A stretch of 64,000 nucleotides of DNA from Phaseolus vulgaris (GCF_000499845.2 NC_023749.2:25475321-25539320), one strand, 5' to 3'. Counted from the stretch's first letter, positions 33,001 through 43,211 are shown. The notes: generated by a model not told the origin, from the sequence alone. Numbers and translations are program-made.

Positions 33001-34700
33001 CCGCCATCTTGGCGATGAGAAGCCCGGCTACGGTGAAAGAGGTCCAGCAGCTAACAGGTCGGATGGCAGCCCTATCTCGCTTCGTGTCAGCTAGCGGAGA
33101 GAAGGGGCATCCCTATTTTCAATGTCTGCGGCGCAATAACAAGTTCGCTTGGACGAAAGAATGTGAGGAAGCTTTCGTCAAGCTGAAGGAATATCTGGCG
33201 AGCCCGCCGGTTCTGTGCAAACCACTGGCGGGAATCCCTCTCAGGTTGTATTTCGCGGTGACTGAGAGGGCGGTGAGTGCGGTGCTCGCCCAGGACCAGG
33301 ATCAGGCTCAGAAGCCTATTTATTTTGTGAGCAAGGTGCTGCAGGGCCCAGAAACGAGATATCAGGCCCTGGAAAAGGCTGCGCTGGCTGTGGTGTTTTC
33401 GGCGAGGAGGTTGCGCCACTACTTCCACAGCTTCACAATACTGGTGATGACTGACCTGCCCATCCAGAAGGTCTTGAAGAAACCTGACGTTGCGGGAAGA
33501 ATGGTGAAGTGGGCAGTGGAGTTGTCAGAATTTGACATTAAATATGAACCCCGAGGCCCGATCAAGGGGCAAATCTTTGTAGATTTTGTAGTCGAGCTCT
33601 CATCAGAGGCGACGCGGGTTGAAGGAGATGACTTCCGTTGGGTACTCTCGGTGGATGGATCATCGAACCAGCAGGGTAGCGGTGCTGGAGTCATATTGGA
33701 AGGACCCAACGGCGTGCTGATCGAACAATCGTTGAGATTCGCCTTCAAAGCCAACAACAATCAAGCAGAGTATGAGGCGCTGATCGCCGGGATTCTGCTG
33801 GTCAAGGAGATGGGAGCTAGGGTGCTGATGGCTAAGAGTGACTCGCTGCTAGTCACAGGGCAAGTAACAGGCGAGTTCCAGGCTAAAGATCCACAAATGG
33901 CGGCTTACTTGGCGTATGTGCAGGAATTGAAGAGTTCCTTTGCCTCTTTTGAAGTGGTCCATGTGCCCCGAGAACAGAATGCCCGAGCTGACTTGTTTGC
34001 TAAGCTCGCCAGTTCAGGCAAGGGGGGTAGGCAGAGGACGGTGATTCAAGAAACCCTGAAGACGCCGAGGGCATTTGTAGCAGATCACCTGGTCCTTCAG
34101 ATAAGCAAGTCGACGGAGAGAGCAGCGAGAAGCCATAAGTCTTTGACGCAAGAAACTCTGAGATCGCCGAGAATTAGAGCACGTCGAGGAGAGAAGGTGG
34201 ACGTGATGCAGGTCTGCGCCACCCATGAGCCAGACACTTGGATAACACAGTACAAGCGGTGCTTGGCAGATGGCCTCCTCCCGCTGGATCCAACAGAAGC
34301 TAGGAAGGTAAAGAAAAATTCCAGCAAGTATACATTGATTGATGGCGATCTGTACAGGTTTGGGTTCACTCACCCACTCCTGGAATGTATACACGGCGAG
34401 AAGTGCACGAGAATTATGGCAGAGCTCCACGAAGGAATATGTGGAAGTCACGTCGGGGGTCGAGCTCTGGCCGCGAGGACTCTCCGTGCAGGCTACTATT
34501 GGCCATCCATGAGAGAAGATTGCAAGAAGTATGCCCAATGCTGTAAACAGTGCCAGCAGCACGCCGATTGGCACAAGGCACCTCCCGAGGAGTTGAAGTC
34601 GATCTATAGCCCTTGGCCGTTTCATACTTGGGGAATCGACATCCTGGGACCTTTTCCCGCTGGCGATCAGGCAAATGAAGTACTTGGTGGTGGCGATTGA
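30021..34700 (+). CDS. Tat gag-pol polyprotein, nearly intact, frameshift at integrase
   Basis: One open frame from about 30021 (an ATG at 30012 is also in frame) encodes gag with the WFVSLPNGHITNFQQFSKIF block (about 30490-30560), a CCHC-like WCEFHQCFGHNLDSC (about 31147) and protease with VLVDQGSSAD (about 31550). Next come reverse transcriptase with YVDDMVV (32811), a first RNase H whose usual Asp is replaced (YFAVTE, 33249), and a second RNase H with VDGSS, AEYEALIAG, KSDSLLV and ARADLFAKLAS (33650-34010). The HHCC zinc region of integrase follows (34420-34560). The dual RNase H is the hallmark of the Tat lineage. The frame ends early because one extra base near 34660-34670 shifts it just before MKYLVVAIEYF. 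This is the best-preserved gag-pol in the window. Confidence 0.85.
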   Translation: MRSNRSSPVALVAAEGDTAMTMAQMAEMMRLLQATVEASRVEQARIHEDLVASRARNEELSKVAEELRRALQEQQGRSSAEEVAPSTPPRVFPMPFIQAITDTPIPTSVVPVKAVFTGVEDPEAHLTTFHTQMMLSGGSDAVYCKMFVSTLQGTAMEWFVSLPNGHITNFQQFSKIFVEQYIVNKAPPRVSYDLFDIRQYHGESLRDYLNRFGAQMVRSPAKDEEMLVYAFKKGVQPGPFCEALIRAHPATFAEVRRLAVAHIADESEVTEKRGSVAPARPRAQTRIQPQRVLETAAAARKDQRTRYPYDRRNKGRSQARQPPAHQQPARREYNRPPKHKFVMGLADLIAIPNISARLKAPEKVGDKVLGSKPDVWCEFHQCFGHNLDSCLSLGYQLDDLVKSGFLNDYLLDRRTGGASSSQPAGGEAQQHEMPIHGEIHTIAGGFSGGGCTASQRKKYARSVMSVDMFEDHSPEVDITFTKQDLRDVVPHDNDPIVISLITAGRKVHRVLVDQGSSADVMFWPTFTQLELPLDQLRPYGGCLYGFAGNQVEVRGYIELRTTFTDEAGSRTEKIKYLIVNAPSAYNILLGRPTLNRIGAIPSTRHMKVKLPSMEGVVITIKSDQKEAKRCYENSLKNKRSVSYVTTTPPPGVKPRPPVTEEAAGRDVEMVDAELGERNAGLEEEEARNRPEEAREQGIARAVIARESRPKPVEQWLEKEIGGKIFKLGRSLEVDLQDQIAKVIERHLDTFAWSASDMPGIDPDFLCHHLAMDNMVRPVRQRRRKFNEERRQAIRDETQKLLAAGHIREVQYPEWLANVVLVKKSNGKWRMCVDFTDLNKACPKDSYPLPSIDALVDSAAGCKLLSFLDAFSGYNQIKMHPMDEEKTAFMTERSCYCYKVMPFGLKNVGATYQRLMDRVLAPMLGRNVQAYVDDMVVTSQEKSKHVADLEELFTTIAKFKLKLNPEKCIFGVEAGKFLGFLLTERGIEANPDKCAAILAMRSPATVKEVQQLTGRMAALSRFVSASGEKGHPYFQCLRRNNKFAWTKECEEAFVKLKEYLASPPVLCKPLAGIPLRLYFAVTERAVSAVLAQDQDQAQKPIYFVSKVLQGPETRYQALEKAALAVVFSARRLRHYFHSFTILVMTDLPIQKVLKKPDVAGRMVKWAVELSEFDIKYEPRGPIKGQIFVDFVVELSSEATRVEGDDFRWVLSVDGSSNQQGSGAGVILEGPNGVLIEQSLRFAFKANNNQAEYEALIAGILLVKEMGARVLMAKSDSLLVTGQVTGEFQAKDPQMAAYLAYVQELKSSFASFEVVHVPREQNARADLFAKLASSGKGGRQRTVIQETLKTPRAFVADHLVLQISKSTERAARSHKSLTQETLRSPRIRARRGEKVDVMQVCATHEPDTWITQYKRCLADGLLPLDPTEARKVKKNSSKYTLIDGDLYRFGFTHPLLECIHGEKCTRIMAELHEGICGSHVGGRALAARTLRAGYYWPSMREDCKKYAQCCKQCQQHADWHKAPPEELKSIYSPWPFHTWGIDILGPFPAGDQANEVLGGGD

Positions 34701-35020
34701 GTACTTCACCAAGTGGATTGAAGCAGAACCAGTGGCCCAGATCACCGCGCACAAGATCGAAGGTTTTGTATGGAAGAACATCGTGTGCCGGTTTGGAGTG
34801 CCTAAGCGCCTGGTGTCTGACAATGGGACGCAGTTTGCAAGCCACCTGTTGAAGAAGCTTTGCGAAGGAGTAGGAATTCAACAAGTGTTTGCATCCGTCG
34901 AGCACCCTCAAACAAATGGCCAGGTGGAATCAGCTAATCGGGTGTTGCTGAGAGGTTTGAAGAGAAGGCTCGAGAAAGCCAAGGGAAGTTGGGCTGAGGA
35001 GGTGCCCCGTATAGTCTGGG
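34675..35020 (+). pseudogene. integrase catalytic core, truncated
   Basis: In the shifted frame the core continues MKYLVVAIEYFTKW, then VSDNGTQF and HPQTNGQVES, with the D, D, E positions present, to EVPRIVW. After about 35017 the sequence is no longer integrase but the middle of an aORF. The next 15 or so codons annotated by reading through are chimeric. Confidence 0.85.
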
Positions 35021-35021
35021 C

Positions 35022-36311
35022 GTGCACCGACTGTGGAAAGGAGACCAGCCCGACCTTTCCTTCCACAAAGAGCACGATAGCAAAATGACCGTGCTGCCCT
35101 GCCTCCCCGGGGAACCGATCTGCGCGGATAATAAGGGGAACAACGACGAGTTGTTCTGCTTTATCTACACCACTTTATTTAAGAAAGTGAAGCTTAGGCT
35201 TCCTTTTACCCGCTTCGAGAGAGAGCTGCTAACCGAGCTCGATATCGCCCCCGCCCAGCTTCATCCCAACAGCTGGGCGTTTATAAGGGCGTTCCAAATT
35301 TTGTGTGCGCACCTGTTGCTACCGGCCTCAGTCGACGTCTTCCTCTTCCTGTTTGAGGCAAAGAACCCCGGAGATCGCCTCTGGGTCAGCTTGAACGGGA
35401 TTGCTGGGAGATCCATCTTCTCAACCTTCCAGCAGCCTTACAAAGACTGGAAGGCGAAGTTCGTGAGGGTGTGCCAAAATGATCAAGACCCCTCATTGCT
35501 CGACGGCTTCCCCTTGTATTGGGTACACAAGGGGAACAAGTACTCTAAGGACAACTTCAGAAGACCAAGGAGCCCTGACAACATGGGGGAGTTGGACAAG
35601 GACCTTTACCTCTTCTGGAAGAGTGTAGCTGCCGCCAACATCACCTTCCCCACCGCTTCAATCATTCCCTACGAGTTTTTCGAGAGCCAACTCGAAATAC
35701 ACATAGGTTAGCTCCTACCTCCACACCAAGTCTTTTAATTTGAGCTAATACTAACTTAGTGTCTTCACCACTCTGTTTTGGCATACCATTATTCTGTGTT
35801 GACCCTGATCTTTCATCCATGTATTGCTTGTGTTGTCTCTGCGTAAATATGCTTGTATTTTCTGCTTCTGTTTTGGTTGCTCACTTATCCTTTACCTTGT
35901 GTAGATAACATGCTGGGAAAAGGGAAATTGGCAGAACTGAGGGCGATCGCCCGATCCCACAAACTCGCGGCGGGCTCCCAAGCCGTGCCTAACCTGGTGG
36001 TGGTGATCGCCGCCACTCAAGGTAAAACCCCGCCCCGAGGTGCAACCTCTTCCGGGGTACTACCCGCCCCTCAACGGAAAAAGCTAATCTTGAGGAAACC
36101 CAAAAGGAAAACTCCTCAAGTGGTGCAAGAAGAAGAGGAGGATGAAGAAACCACCGAGGATGGCCTTGTTACCAAGAGAACAAGGGTGGCCCCCTCCTCA
36201 CAACCTGCAATCCAAACACCAACACCGCCCTCACCTCCAGCTCTACAACCACCAGTCCAAGCGACGCCCTTAGCCGCTGCACCCCCCGTGGTTGAAAGCA
36301 GCGACCCTAAC
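35022..36311 (+). pseudogene. aORF fragment, exon 1 and start of exon 2
   Basis: Begins mid-exon at the fusion point with VHRLRKG-like text (about residue 100 of the 20575 protein). It continues through the conserved LPFTRFERELLTELDIAP, QLHPNSWAFIRAF and DRLWVSLNGIAGRS blocks to 35706. A GT...AG intron spans 35707-35904, in the same phase and place as at 21554. Exon 2 starts DNMLGKGKLAEL and runs to 36311, where an LTR element is inserted; the frame resumes at 41485. The N-terminal 100 residues are missing. Confidence 0.8.
35707..35904 (+). other. predicted aORF coding intron (second subfamily C copy)
   Basis: Donor ACATAG|GTTAGC, acceptor TTGTGTAG|ATAACATG, 198 bp. The acceptor triplet is TAG rather than CAG. 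Confidence 0.7.
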
Positions 36312-37008
36312 TGATGGAAGAGGCCCAAGCACAAGCCCACATGCAAGCCCACCAAAGGGTAGATTTGGGCCAACCATAGAGTTATGGCCAAGAGGATCCA
36401 AGAAGACGTTCTTTTACATGTTCAAATGCCATAAACTCTAGTGTAGAGTAGACTTTAATTTCTTGTCAAAATTAGCATAGGAACTTTATTTGTAATTTTC
36501 TTAGAATTAATTTTGGCACCTAAAACACCAACCTAGGTAAACTTAGAGTTTCTAAAAAAACCTCTAAATTTACCAAGGCCGGTCTAGAAAGCCCATGGAG
36601 GGGGTGAGCATAAAAACTAGACACACCCCTCCCCATGTGCTCATTTGTGCACCCATGTGCCATGTGCACCCATGTGCTTCACATTTACATTTCATTTGGC
36701 TAGCATTAGGGTTGCATTATGGTTCTCCTTAGCCTATAAAAGGAGGAGCCTACACCTTGTATTTTCAAGTTTATTGTGAGTAAAGTTATGCTGCCATTTT
36801 GTGCCAAGCTTTGCTTCTCCCTAGAACTCTAGGCTCTAAACTTCACATCCTTCACCTCTCCTTGGGCTGGCCGAACCTCCCAATATTCATACACATCATG
36901 CACCTTCAAGATCAACACCACTTTTAGGAGGATCTTGCACACACACATCCTTAGCTTCCGCACCATATCTTACATGATTCAAGAAGACCTTCATGAAATT
37001 TGCCATCA
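36312..37008 (+). repeat. 5' LTR of the 5.2-kb element
   Basis: 697 bp, TGATGGAAGAGG...TTTGCCATCA, with TATAAAA at 36735. It differs from the right LTR by about eight substitutions and lacks one 17-bp 'ccatgtgcacccatgtg' repeat. Confidence 0.9.
36735..36741 (+). promoter_or_regulatory. LTR TATA box
   Basis: TATAAAA within 'agcctataaaaggagg'; also present near 41204 in the right LTR. Confidence 0.65.
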
Positions 37009-37022
37009 TTTGGTATCAGAGC
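37009..37022 (+). other. primer binding site
   Basis: TTGGTATCAGAGCT right after the LTR; TGGTATCAGAGC is complementary to the 3' end of plant initiator tRNA-Met. Confidence 0.85.
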
Positions 37023-38862
37023 TTGGGTTCTTCAAGATGAGTTGCTTTTGGTCTTTTCATTTCTAGTTCTTCTTTATTTCATGTTGTTCATCTTATTTCC
37101 ATAATTGTCTTGCTGTTTTTTTTTGCTTTTTAATTTGTTTTGGTGTGCTATTTGGAAGATCCAACCGAAGCACTTTTGTTCAATTGATCTTGAACAAGTT
37201 CTTGTGCAAATTGTGATAGGATTCCATACACCTTTGTGTTGCTGTTTTTCTTTTAGGAATTTGAGTCTTTATTGCTTTCTTATTTGGTTCATATTATGCT
37301 TTTGAGTCTTTAATTTCTGAATCCATATATGTTTTGTCAAGTCATGTTAATGTCAACAATTCTTAGTAGTCCTTTATTTGGCTTGATTGTTTCTTGATTT
37401 TGGGTATCTTTAATTGCTTTGAATCTGCTGTTCTTTGAACTTTTGGTGCCTTTTTAATTTTAGTTTGAGTTCCTATTTGTGTTTAGATCCTACACAAATT
37501 CTATTTCACAAATTCCATTGTGTTTAAATTTTGGTATCTTGCTGTTTTTGTTTCCAGTTTTCAGAATCCCCTGTTTCACATTTTCTGTGCTGGCTGTTTT
37601 GTTCCAGAAAAATATTTTCACTCATAGGAAAATTTTGATTCTCTGGAATATGCAATTTTGAAGTGTTATAGAAAGGAAAAAAAAAAGAATTAGTCCAAAA
37701 GAATCAACAGAAAAAAAAATGATAAATCTTTTAAAATCAGTGTGCAAATCTGAGGCGCTACAGCTGGCGTAACTGAACACCAAAATTGAAAAATTTATTA
37801 AAAGAAATTGGTGCATGCGTTTTGAGTGATTCCAAAGCCAGATTTTAGATAAGATCTTGAATATCTTGCATATAAAATTTCAGAATCATATCTTAAAAAC
37901 ACAGCTCAGCATAAATTGGGGAAAAACACGTTTCTGGCCCACAACATTTTCCAGTGGTGCTGTTTTTTTTATTTGGTCATCTAATTCTAGTGCTATTCTT
38001 AGGATTCTTTTGTGTGCCTACCTTTATTTTTGGTACCTTTTATTTGCTTGCTTAATATTTCTTGGACCTCTTTCTAGTTGTCATAATCTAACTCCTTTTG
38101 GTGGTACTGTTTTATTTAATTAAATTGTTTCTTGCTTTTGTTCCTTGACCTCTAATTTGGTGGTGGAATTTATTTCTCCTTTGGTGCTTAATTGAATGGA
38201 AACTTGACTTGGGTAAGGTCTAGTCTTTTGATAGGTGCTGGAATTGGAGAATTAAAACCTTCATTCTAAGGGGAAACAAAGCCAAGGCCGAAACAAGCTT
38301 TCTTGAAAAACACTACAAACACTTGGAGGGCCAACAAGCAAAGACAACAAGGAAGTACATTTAGCAAAAAAAGGATCAACAAAGGGAGTTTTCTTAATTT
38401 CCTTGCAACTTAATTTGTGTTAATTACCTCTTAATTACGATTTAGACGGTGAGTGTGTCTTCAAGGGCTCAAAGTGTCCAAGAAGCCTCACCTAGGGCTG
38501 ACTAGTATAGAACTCTTTAATTAGCAATTGTTAATTGTTCGTAGTTGTTTCTATATTGCTTAATTAGTAATGCTTTGTATGTGTGGTTGTTTTAAGCTTT
38601 GTTAAAAACCGTCTAGCTTTGTTAATTAGTTAGCATGCATTGTTTTCTTGCATTAAAATCTGATTTCTCAACTTAATTGTGTTCCAAGTGGTTTACTAAG
38701 AGAAAGCTTTGTGTGAAGACATTGAGGGATAGTTTTTGGCTAAGGCAAAGGCTTGGTATAAGTAGTCCACTGTGACTCACCTCCCTTACCTGGAAGACTA
38801 CCTTCTTTGACTTCCCTAAATTTTTCTCAAGGTAAAATACTTCTACACACAAAGTTTTAGTC
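37023..38862 (+). other. long leader without gene
   Basis: About 1.8 kb of T-rich sequence between the primer site and the ORF. No domain-bearing frame is visible. The region presumably contains packaging signals; none can be pointed to. Confidence 0.5.
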
Positions 38863-40599
38863 ATGTCTTCTCACTCCTCTAAATCTCTTAAAAGTGAGGT
38901 GAAATCCTTGAAATCTCTTTTGAAACAACTTACTAAGGATATTCAATCAATTTCATCTAAACAATTGGAGAATGAGATCAAAACTAATGAATTGACTAAA
39001 GCAAAGAATGAGAAGTCTCAATTTTCAAAAAAATTACATTCTCATGCATCTAGCTCTAAACATCATGATTATCTTGGGGAAGAAAGTCTTAGGAAAAATG
39101 AATATCATCAACAATTCCCTAGGAGAGCTAGGAAAGAGAGACAAGAAAACCTAACCAAGCATATCTCTCACACTCAAGCTAGAGAAATTCCATGTTTAGA
39201 ATACCTTGGCAATGATCAATTAGCATCTCAATGTTTCAATGAAAGATCTATGATCTTAAGGGACAAAGATGAGAATAGTAGCCAAGAAAAAGAAGCTAGT
39301 GAGAGTGAAGAAAATGTAAAAATAGAAAAGCAAGAGAAAACCCTTGGGAAACAAAAGGCGTGGGAGAAGAGTGTTCCTTCCCACAAGGTCATTCAACAAG
39401 AAGGAAAAGTTGAAAATACATTTGAAAATATACCTCTTGTTGAACAACCTAGCCTTACCTTTTGTAAAGGAACACTTGCAAGCCTAGAAAAAAAAGAAGA
39501 ATCCTTAAAAAAGGCTTCCATAGATAAAAATATAGTAGATTATTTTACATACATGCCAAGATATCACCAAGTGAAGGTCAAGTCATCTATAGGCATCTAC
39601 AAAGACAATTTTTTATGTGAAGTAGTGCATAAAGAAACTTGTCATGTCTTATTGAGACAACCTTTGCAAAGAATTGAAATTTCCATGAACAAAGGTTGTA
39701 TCAACGAGACTACCTTCACACATAAAAGAGAAATTCTTCATGAAGGAGAACTCATGGGTCAAATTAGAGTTGATAAAACTCTAGAGCTTTTAAATGGAAA
39801 ATTATTGTCACCCATGAGAAAAGATGTTCAAAGACATTACCCTAGATACATTCCGTGTTTTAAAAATACATCTAAGGCGATGTCTCATGAACTCTATACT
39901 CCTTCACCTTTTGCAAATGATCCTTGGGAAGACATAAGCCTAAATTTCATATTAGATCTTCCTAGGACAACAAAAGGTTTTGATTCCATTTTCATGGACA
40001 TGGATAAACTCTTCCTTAAAGAAGTGACAAGTCTTCATGATTTCTCTTCAAACTTAGTGTTGGATAGAGCTCCAAAATTTGAAAACCATCATTTGAGGAT
40101 TCTCTTGGAAAAACTTGCAACTAAGTTGTCCTTTTCAAATTCTTATCATCCTCAAAAGAATGGTCAAAATAAAATTGAAAACATAGCTCTTGTTACTATG
40201 CCTAGAGAAATCATGAAAGCCAACCACAATTCTTGGGATGAGTATCCTTTTTCTATTGAGCATGCATACAATAGAGTAGTCCACAAGACTACTAATATTT
40301 CTACATTTGAAGTTATATGTGAACATAGTCCTCTTTCTCTTTTTGCGTTGTTACCACTTCCTAAAGGAATTATGCCTAAGGAACAAGTAACCACTATTGA
40401 AAATTTTACAAAGCATGAGAGGATTAGAGAACACATGCAACCATCAAAAGAGAAATATTGTAAAAAGTTGCCAAAAACAAAAGAAAAACAAAAATGGCAA
40501 CTTCATAAAATTGATTTGTATATAACTGCTTCAACTAACTCATTTGCTTTATTTGATAATTCCCCTAGGTGGACGTTTGATCCGGGAGGGCAAGCATAG
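38863..40599 (+). CDS. 578-codon fused gag/integrase-remnant ORF
   Basis: A single uninterrupted frame. Residues 1-100 are Lys/Ser-rich and helical. Near residue 108 CLEYLGNDQLASQC is a degraded CCHC knuckle (second Cys and the His replaced). Residues about 250-300 resemble the protease-to-RT linker of gypsy elements. From about residue 350 there is an integrase-like part, DPWEDISLNFILDLPRT, VLDRAPKFENHH, then SYHPQKNGQNKIEN and NSWDEYPFSIEHAYNRVVHKT. Protease and all of RT/RNase H are missing. Catalytic residues are not preserved (DRA where DRD is usual), so enzyme activity is unlikely, yet no stop occurs. Other readings are a chance open relic or a gag-like structural protein. Confidence 0.7.
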   Translation: MSSHSSKSLKSEVKSLKSLLKQLTKDIQSISSKQLENEIKTNELTKAKNEKSQFSKKLHSHASSSKHHDYLGEESLRKNEYHQQFPRRARKERQENLTKHISHTQAREIPCLEYLGNDQLASQCFNERSMILRDKDENSSQEKEASESEENVKIEKQEKTLGKQKAWEKSVPSHKVIQQEGKVENTFENIPLVEQPSLTFCKGTLASLEKKEESLKKASIDKNIVDYFTYMPRYHQVKVKSSIGIYKDNFLCEVVHKETCHVLLRQPLQRIEISMNKGCINETTFTHKREILHEGELMGQIRVDKTLELLNGKLLSPMRKDVQRHYPRYIPCFKNTSKAMSHELYTPSPFANDPWEDISLNFILDLPRTTKGFDSIFMDMDKLFLKEVTSLHDFSSNLVLDRAPKFENHHLRILLEKLATKLSFSNSYHPQKNGQNKIENIALVTMPREIMKANHNSWDEYPFSIEHAYNRVVHKTTNISTFEVICEHSPLSLFALLPLPKGIMPKEQVTTIENFTKHERIREHMQPSKEKYCKKLPKTKEKQKWQLHKIDLYITASTNSFALFDNSPRWTFDPGGQA

Positions 40600-40765
40600 T
40601 TGAAGAAGCAAGAGGCTGCTATCCGAGATCAAATCTCTAGATCTGAGGATAGATCTTCTCAAGGAGAAGGAGATGATGGACACCATCCAGCCACATCCAT
40701 TCCCTTAGCCATGAAGAAGAAGAAGCAATGGATTTGAGGACAAATCCTTTTCAAGAGGAAGGGGA
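40600..40765 (+). other. 3' untranslated region with polypurine tract
   Basis: Short spacer ending AAGAGGAAGGGGA directly before the LTR. 'ttgaggacaaatccttttcaagaggaag' is typical of the end of plant gypsy pol genes. Confidence 0.75.
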
Positions 40766-41479
40766 TGATGGAAGAGGCCCAAGCACAAGCCCACATGCAA
40801 GCCCACCAAAGGGTAGATTTGTGCCAACCATAGAGTTATGGCCAAGAGGATCCAAGAAGACGTTCTTTTACATGTTCAAATGCCATAAACTCTAGTGTAG
40901 AGTAGACTTTAATTTCTTGTCAAAAATAGCATAGGAACTTTATTTGTAATTTTCTTAGAATTAATTTTGGCACCTAAAACACCAACCTAGGTAAACTTAG
41001 AGTTTATAAAAAAACCTCTAAATTTACCAAGGCCGGTCTAGAAAGCCCATGGAGGGGGTGAGCATAAAAACTAGACACACCCCTCCCCATGTGCTCATTT
41101 GTGCACCCATGTGCCATGTGCACCCATGTGCCATGTGCACCCATGTGCTTCACATTTACATTTCATTTGGCTAGCATTAGGGTTGCATTATGGTCCTCCT
41201 TAGCCTATAAAAGGAGGAGCCTACACCTTGTATTTTCAAGTTTATTGTGAGTAAAGTTATGCTGCCATTTTGTGCCAAGCTTTGCTTCTCCCTAGAACTC
41301 TAGGCTCTAAACTTCACATCCTTCACCTCTCATTGGGCTGGCCGAACCTCCCAATATTCATACACATCATGCACCTTCAAGATCAACACCACTCTTAGGA
41401 GGATCTTGCACACACACATCCTTAGCTTCTGCACCATATCTTACATGATTCAAGAAGACCTTCATGAAATTTGCCATCA
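40766..41479 (+). repeat. 3' LTR of the 5.2-kb element
   Basis: 714 bp, same ends as the left LTR, with an extra 17-bp unit near 41110-41135. Confidence 0.9.
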
Positions 41480-42486
41480 CCAACTTCATAGAGAACCCTC
41501 CAAGCGCCTCCACATCGTTCGTATCTGCTAGACAGGGTCCTCCTTCAACCACCTCTATTGCTGGGGCCGCACCAGGAGGAGATGAGGGTGCTCACAACTC
41601 GCTAATACTTATAACAGAATCTCTGACCTCACCACCACGCCAAGAAGCCCCCCTTGCCCTTCAAACTCAATAGGGTGGTGGTCAAAGTCAGCACCAAGCT
41701 CCTCCAGCACCTCCACCAGCAACAACCTCAAGCCTCCCAACCTCCTTCGAAGAGATCTTGGGGCCCTTCATAGCTAAACTGAAGATGATGGCGGAGGATC
41801 TTCCCTCTATAGTATCAAAAGCTGTGGAGGACGCACTCAAGAAGCTCCAAGATGAAAACTTCGCGCTGAAGGAGTCGAATCTGATTAGAAGGACTGAGGC
41901 TGAAAAACTCTCGTGCAATCTGCTGATGACCGAGTTGGAGCACTCAAGGCTGGAGGACGCCATGGATGCTGAGCTAAGGAGCATGCGCAAGGAGGCCTCC
42001 GAACTACGCCAGAAACTGCACCTCCAAGTCCAAGAGAAGATCGACTTGGAAAGCAAACTTGTCCCCTACAGGCTCAAGGTGGCGGACTTGGAGGCTGCAA
42101 AGAAGGCAGATGCGACCAAGATGGAAAACCTTGAGAAGAGGTTAGCAGATCGGGAGGTGCTCCTTGGGAAGGTTGAAAAGGAGAGGGATGATGGCATTGC
42201 TGAGCTCGCCAAAGCTCGAGAGGAGGCCACAAAGACTGCTGCAGAGTTGGCCCAGGCTCGGGATGAAGGCAAAAAGGTTGTTGAGGACCTAGCTCGAGCT
42301 CGTGAAGAAATGGAAGAGCTGAAGAAACAAGCACAAGAGCTCGAGCAAAGCACTGCCCAAGTCCTCACCGCCGGGTTCGACGCCGCTCTGGAGCAGGTTG
42401 CATGCCAATACCCCGAGCTCGACCTCTCCATGGTATCAATCTGTAACGAGGTGGTGGATAGGAAGATCGTGCCCTCTGAAGACTAG
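41480..42486 (+). pseudogene. aORF exon 2, C-terminal part
   Basis: Continues the aORF cut at 36311. A TAG at 41671-41673 stops the linker (the 20575 copy has GAG here). After it the frame from 41758 encodes about 240 residues of coiled coil ending YPELDLSMVSICNEVVDRKIVPSED. Compared with 20575-23102 it keeps the 17 bases whose loss shifts that copy's frame. It is inactive because of the stop and the two large interruptions. Confidence 0.8.
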
Positions 42487-43211
42487 CTGCCTCCCTCCAT
42501 CATCTTGTTTTTGAAACTTGGCGCTCATCTTTTGCTTGTAATTTCCGTTTGTGTAACCGTTTATGTATGTATGTAAACTCGAACAGCCACTTCTTGTATA
42601 ACTTTTACTGTTGAAATACTCTTTTCTGATACTTCGCTTTAAATACCTCTTACTCGCTGTGTGGTTAATCAACTTAACTGGTGAAGTTTGCTTTAAACGA
42701 ATTAACTCAGCGATGCTTCGGGTTTAACCATTCACATACTGCTTTGAACTTGAATAAACTGTTAACTTTATAACAATTTATCAAACGGTTAACTCAAAGT
42801 AAAACTTGAGCAACTATTAACTTTCAAGCGATGACCTTTAACATAACTTGTAATCTCAAGGCAACGAACCTTAGCATAAGTTACTTACTAGGCAGCAGGT
42901 TTTAACTTAAACTAGTATCACAATACAGTTTACCTGATCTGCCCAGCAAGGTGAGCCCTTATCCTTGTCATCACCTGGTATTCTTCTGATCGCCGTAGGG
43001 TTCTGGCGATGTGACCTTTCTTACCTTGTTCCCTCATCTGGGGGTAGAGGCGCCTTTCGGATCCTTCTCTACCTCCCTAAGTTTCAGAACAATGGTCTGG
43101 TCTTACTGGGTCAATATTGATGTTTCACTTAAAGGGGGAAAGGCGTTTTCCTTCCCTCCCCACCGTTTAAGGTCACGAACACCCCTGACTTTTCAGCTCA
43201 TCTTGCCTGAA
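42487..43211. other. aORF 3' spacer with isolated hairpins, second copy
   Basis: Collinear with 23103-24000, shorter by one internal deletion. The ATCGCC/GGCGAT stem-loop (near 42990) and the GGGGTAGAG/CTCTACCTCC stem-loop (near 43043-43078) are kept. Confidence 0.65.

Larger units (their letters stand above)
28852..35020 (+). mobile_element. Tat-type element, subfamily C-like, 3' truncated
   Basis: Plus-oriented, with 5' LTR, primer site, leader and a long gag-pol. It breaks off within the integrase core, where it is fused to the aORF of an opposite-strand element. The aORF, polypurine tract and 3' LTR are missing. Confidence 0.85.
36312..41479 (+). mobile_element. 5.2-kb non-autonomous LTR retrotransposon
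   Basis: LTRs at 36312-37008 and 40766-41479, an initiator-tRNA-type primer site right after the left LTR, and a polypurine tract before the right LTR. Flanks CTAAC and CCAAC differ at one base. Removing the element plus one 5-bp copy puts the two aORF parts back in one frame (5173 bases removed). The single 578-codon frame lacks protease and reverse transcriptase, so it would depend on a partner element. Confidence 0.88.

Noticed and set aside
34014..34823. 269-codon minus-strand frame opposite integrase
   Set aside because: Shadow of the RNase H and integrase region on the plus strand; no domain of its own.
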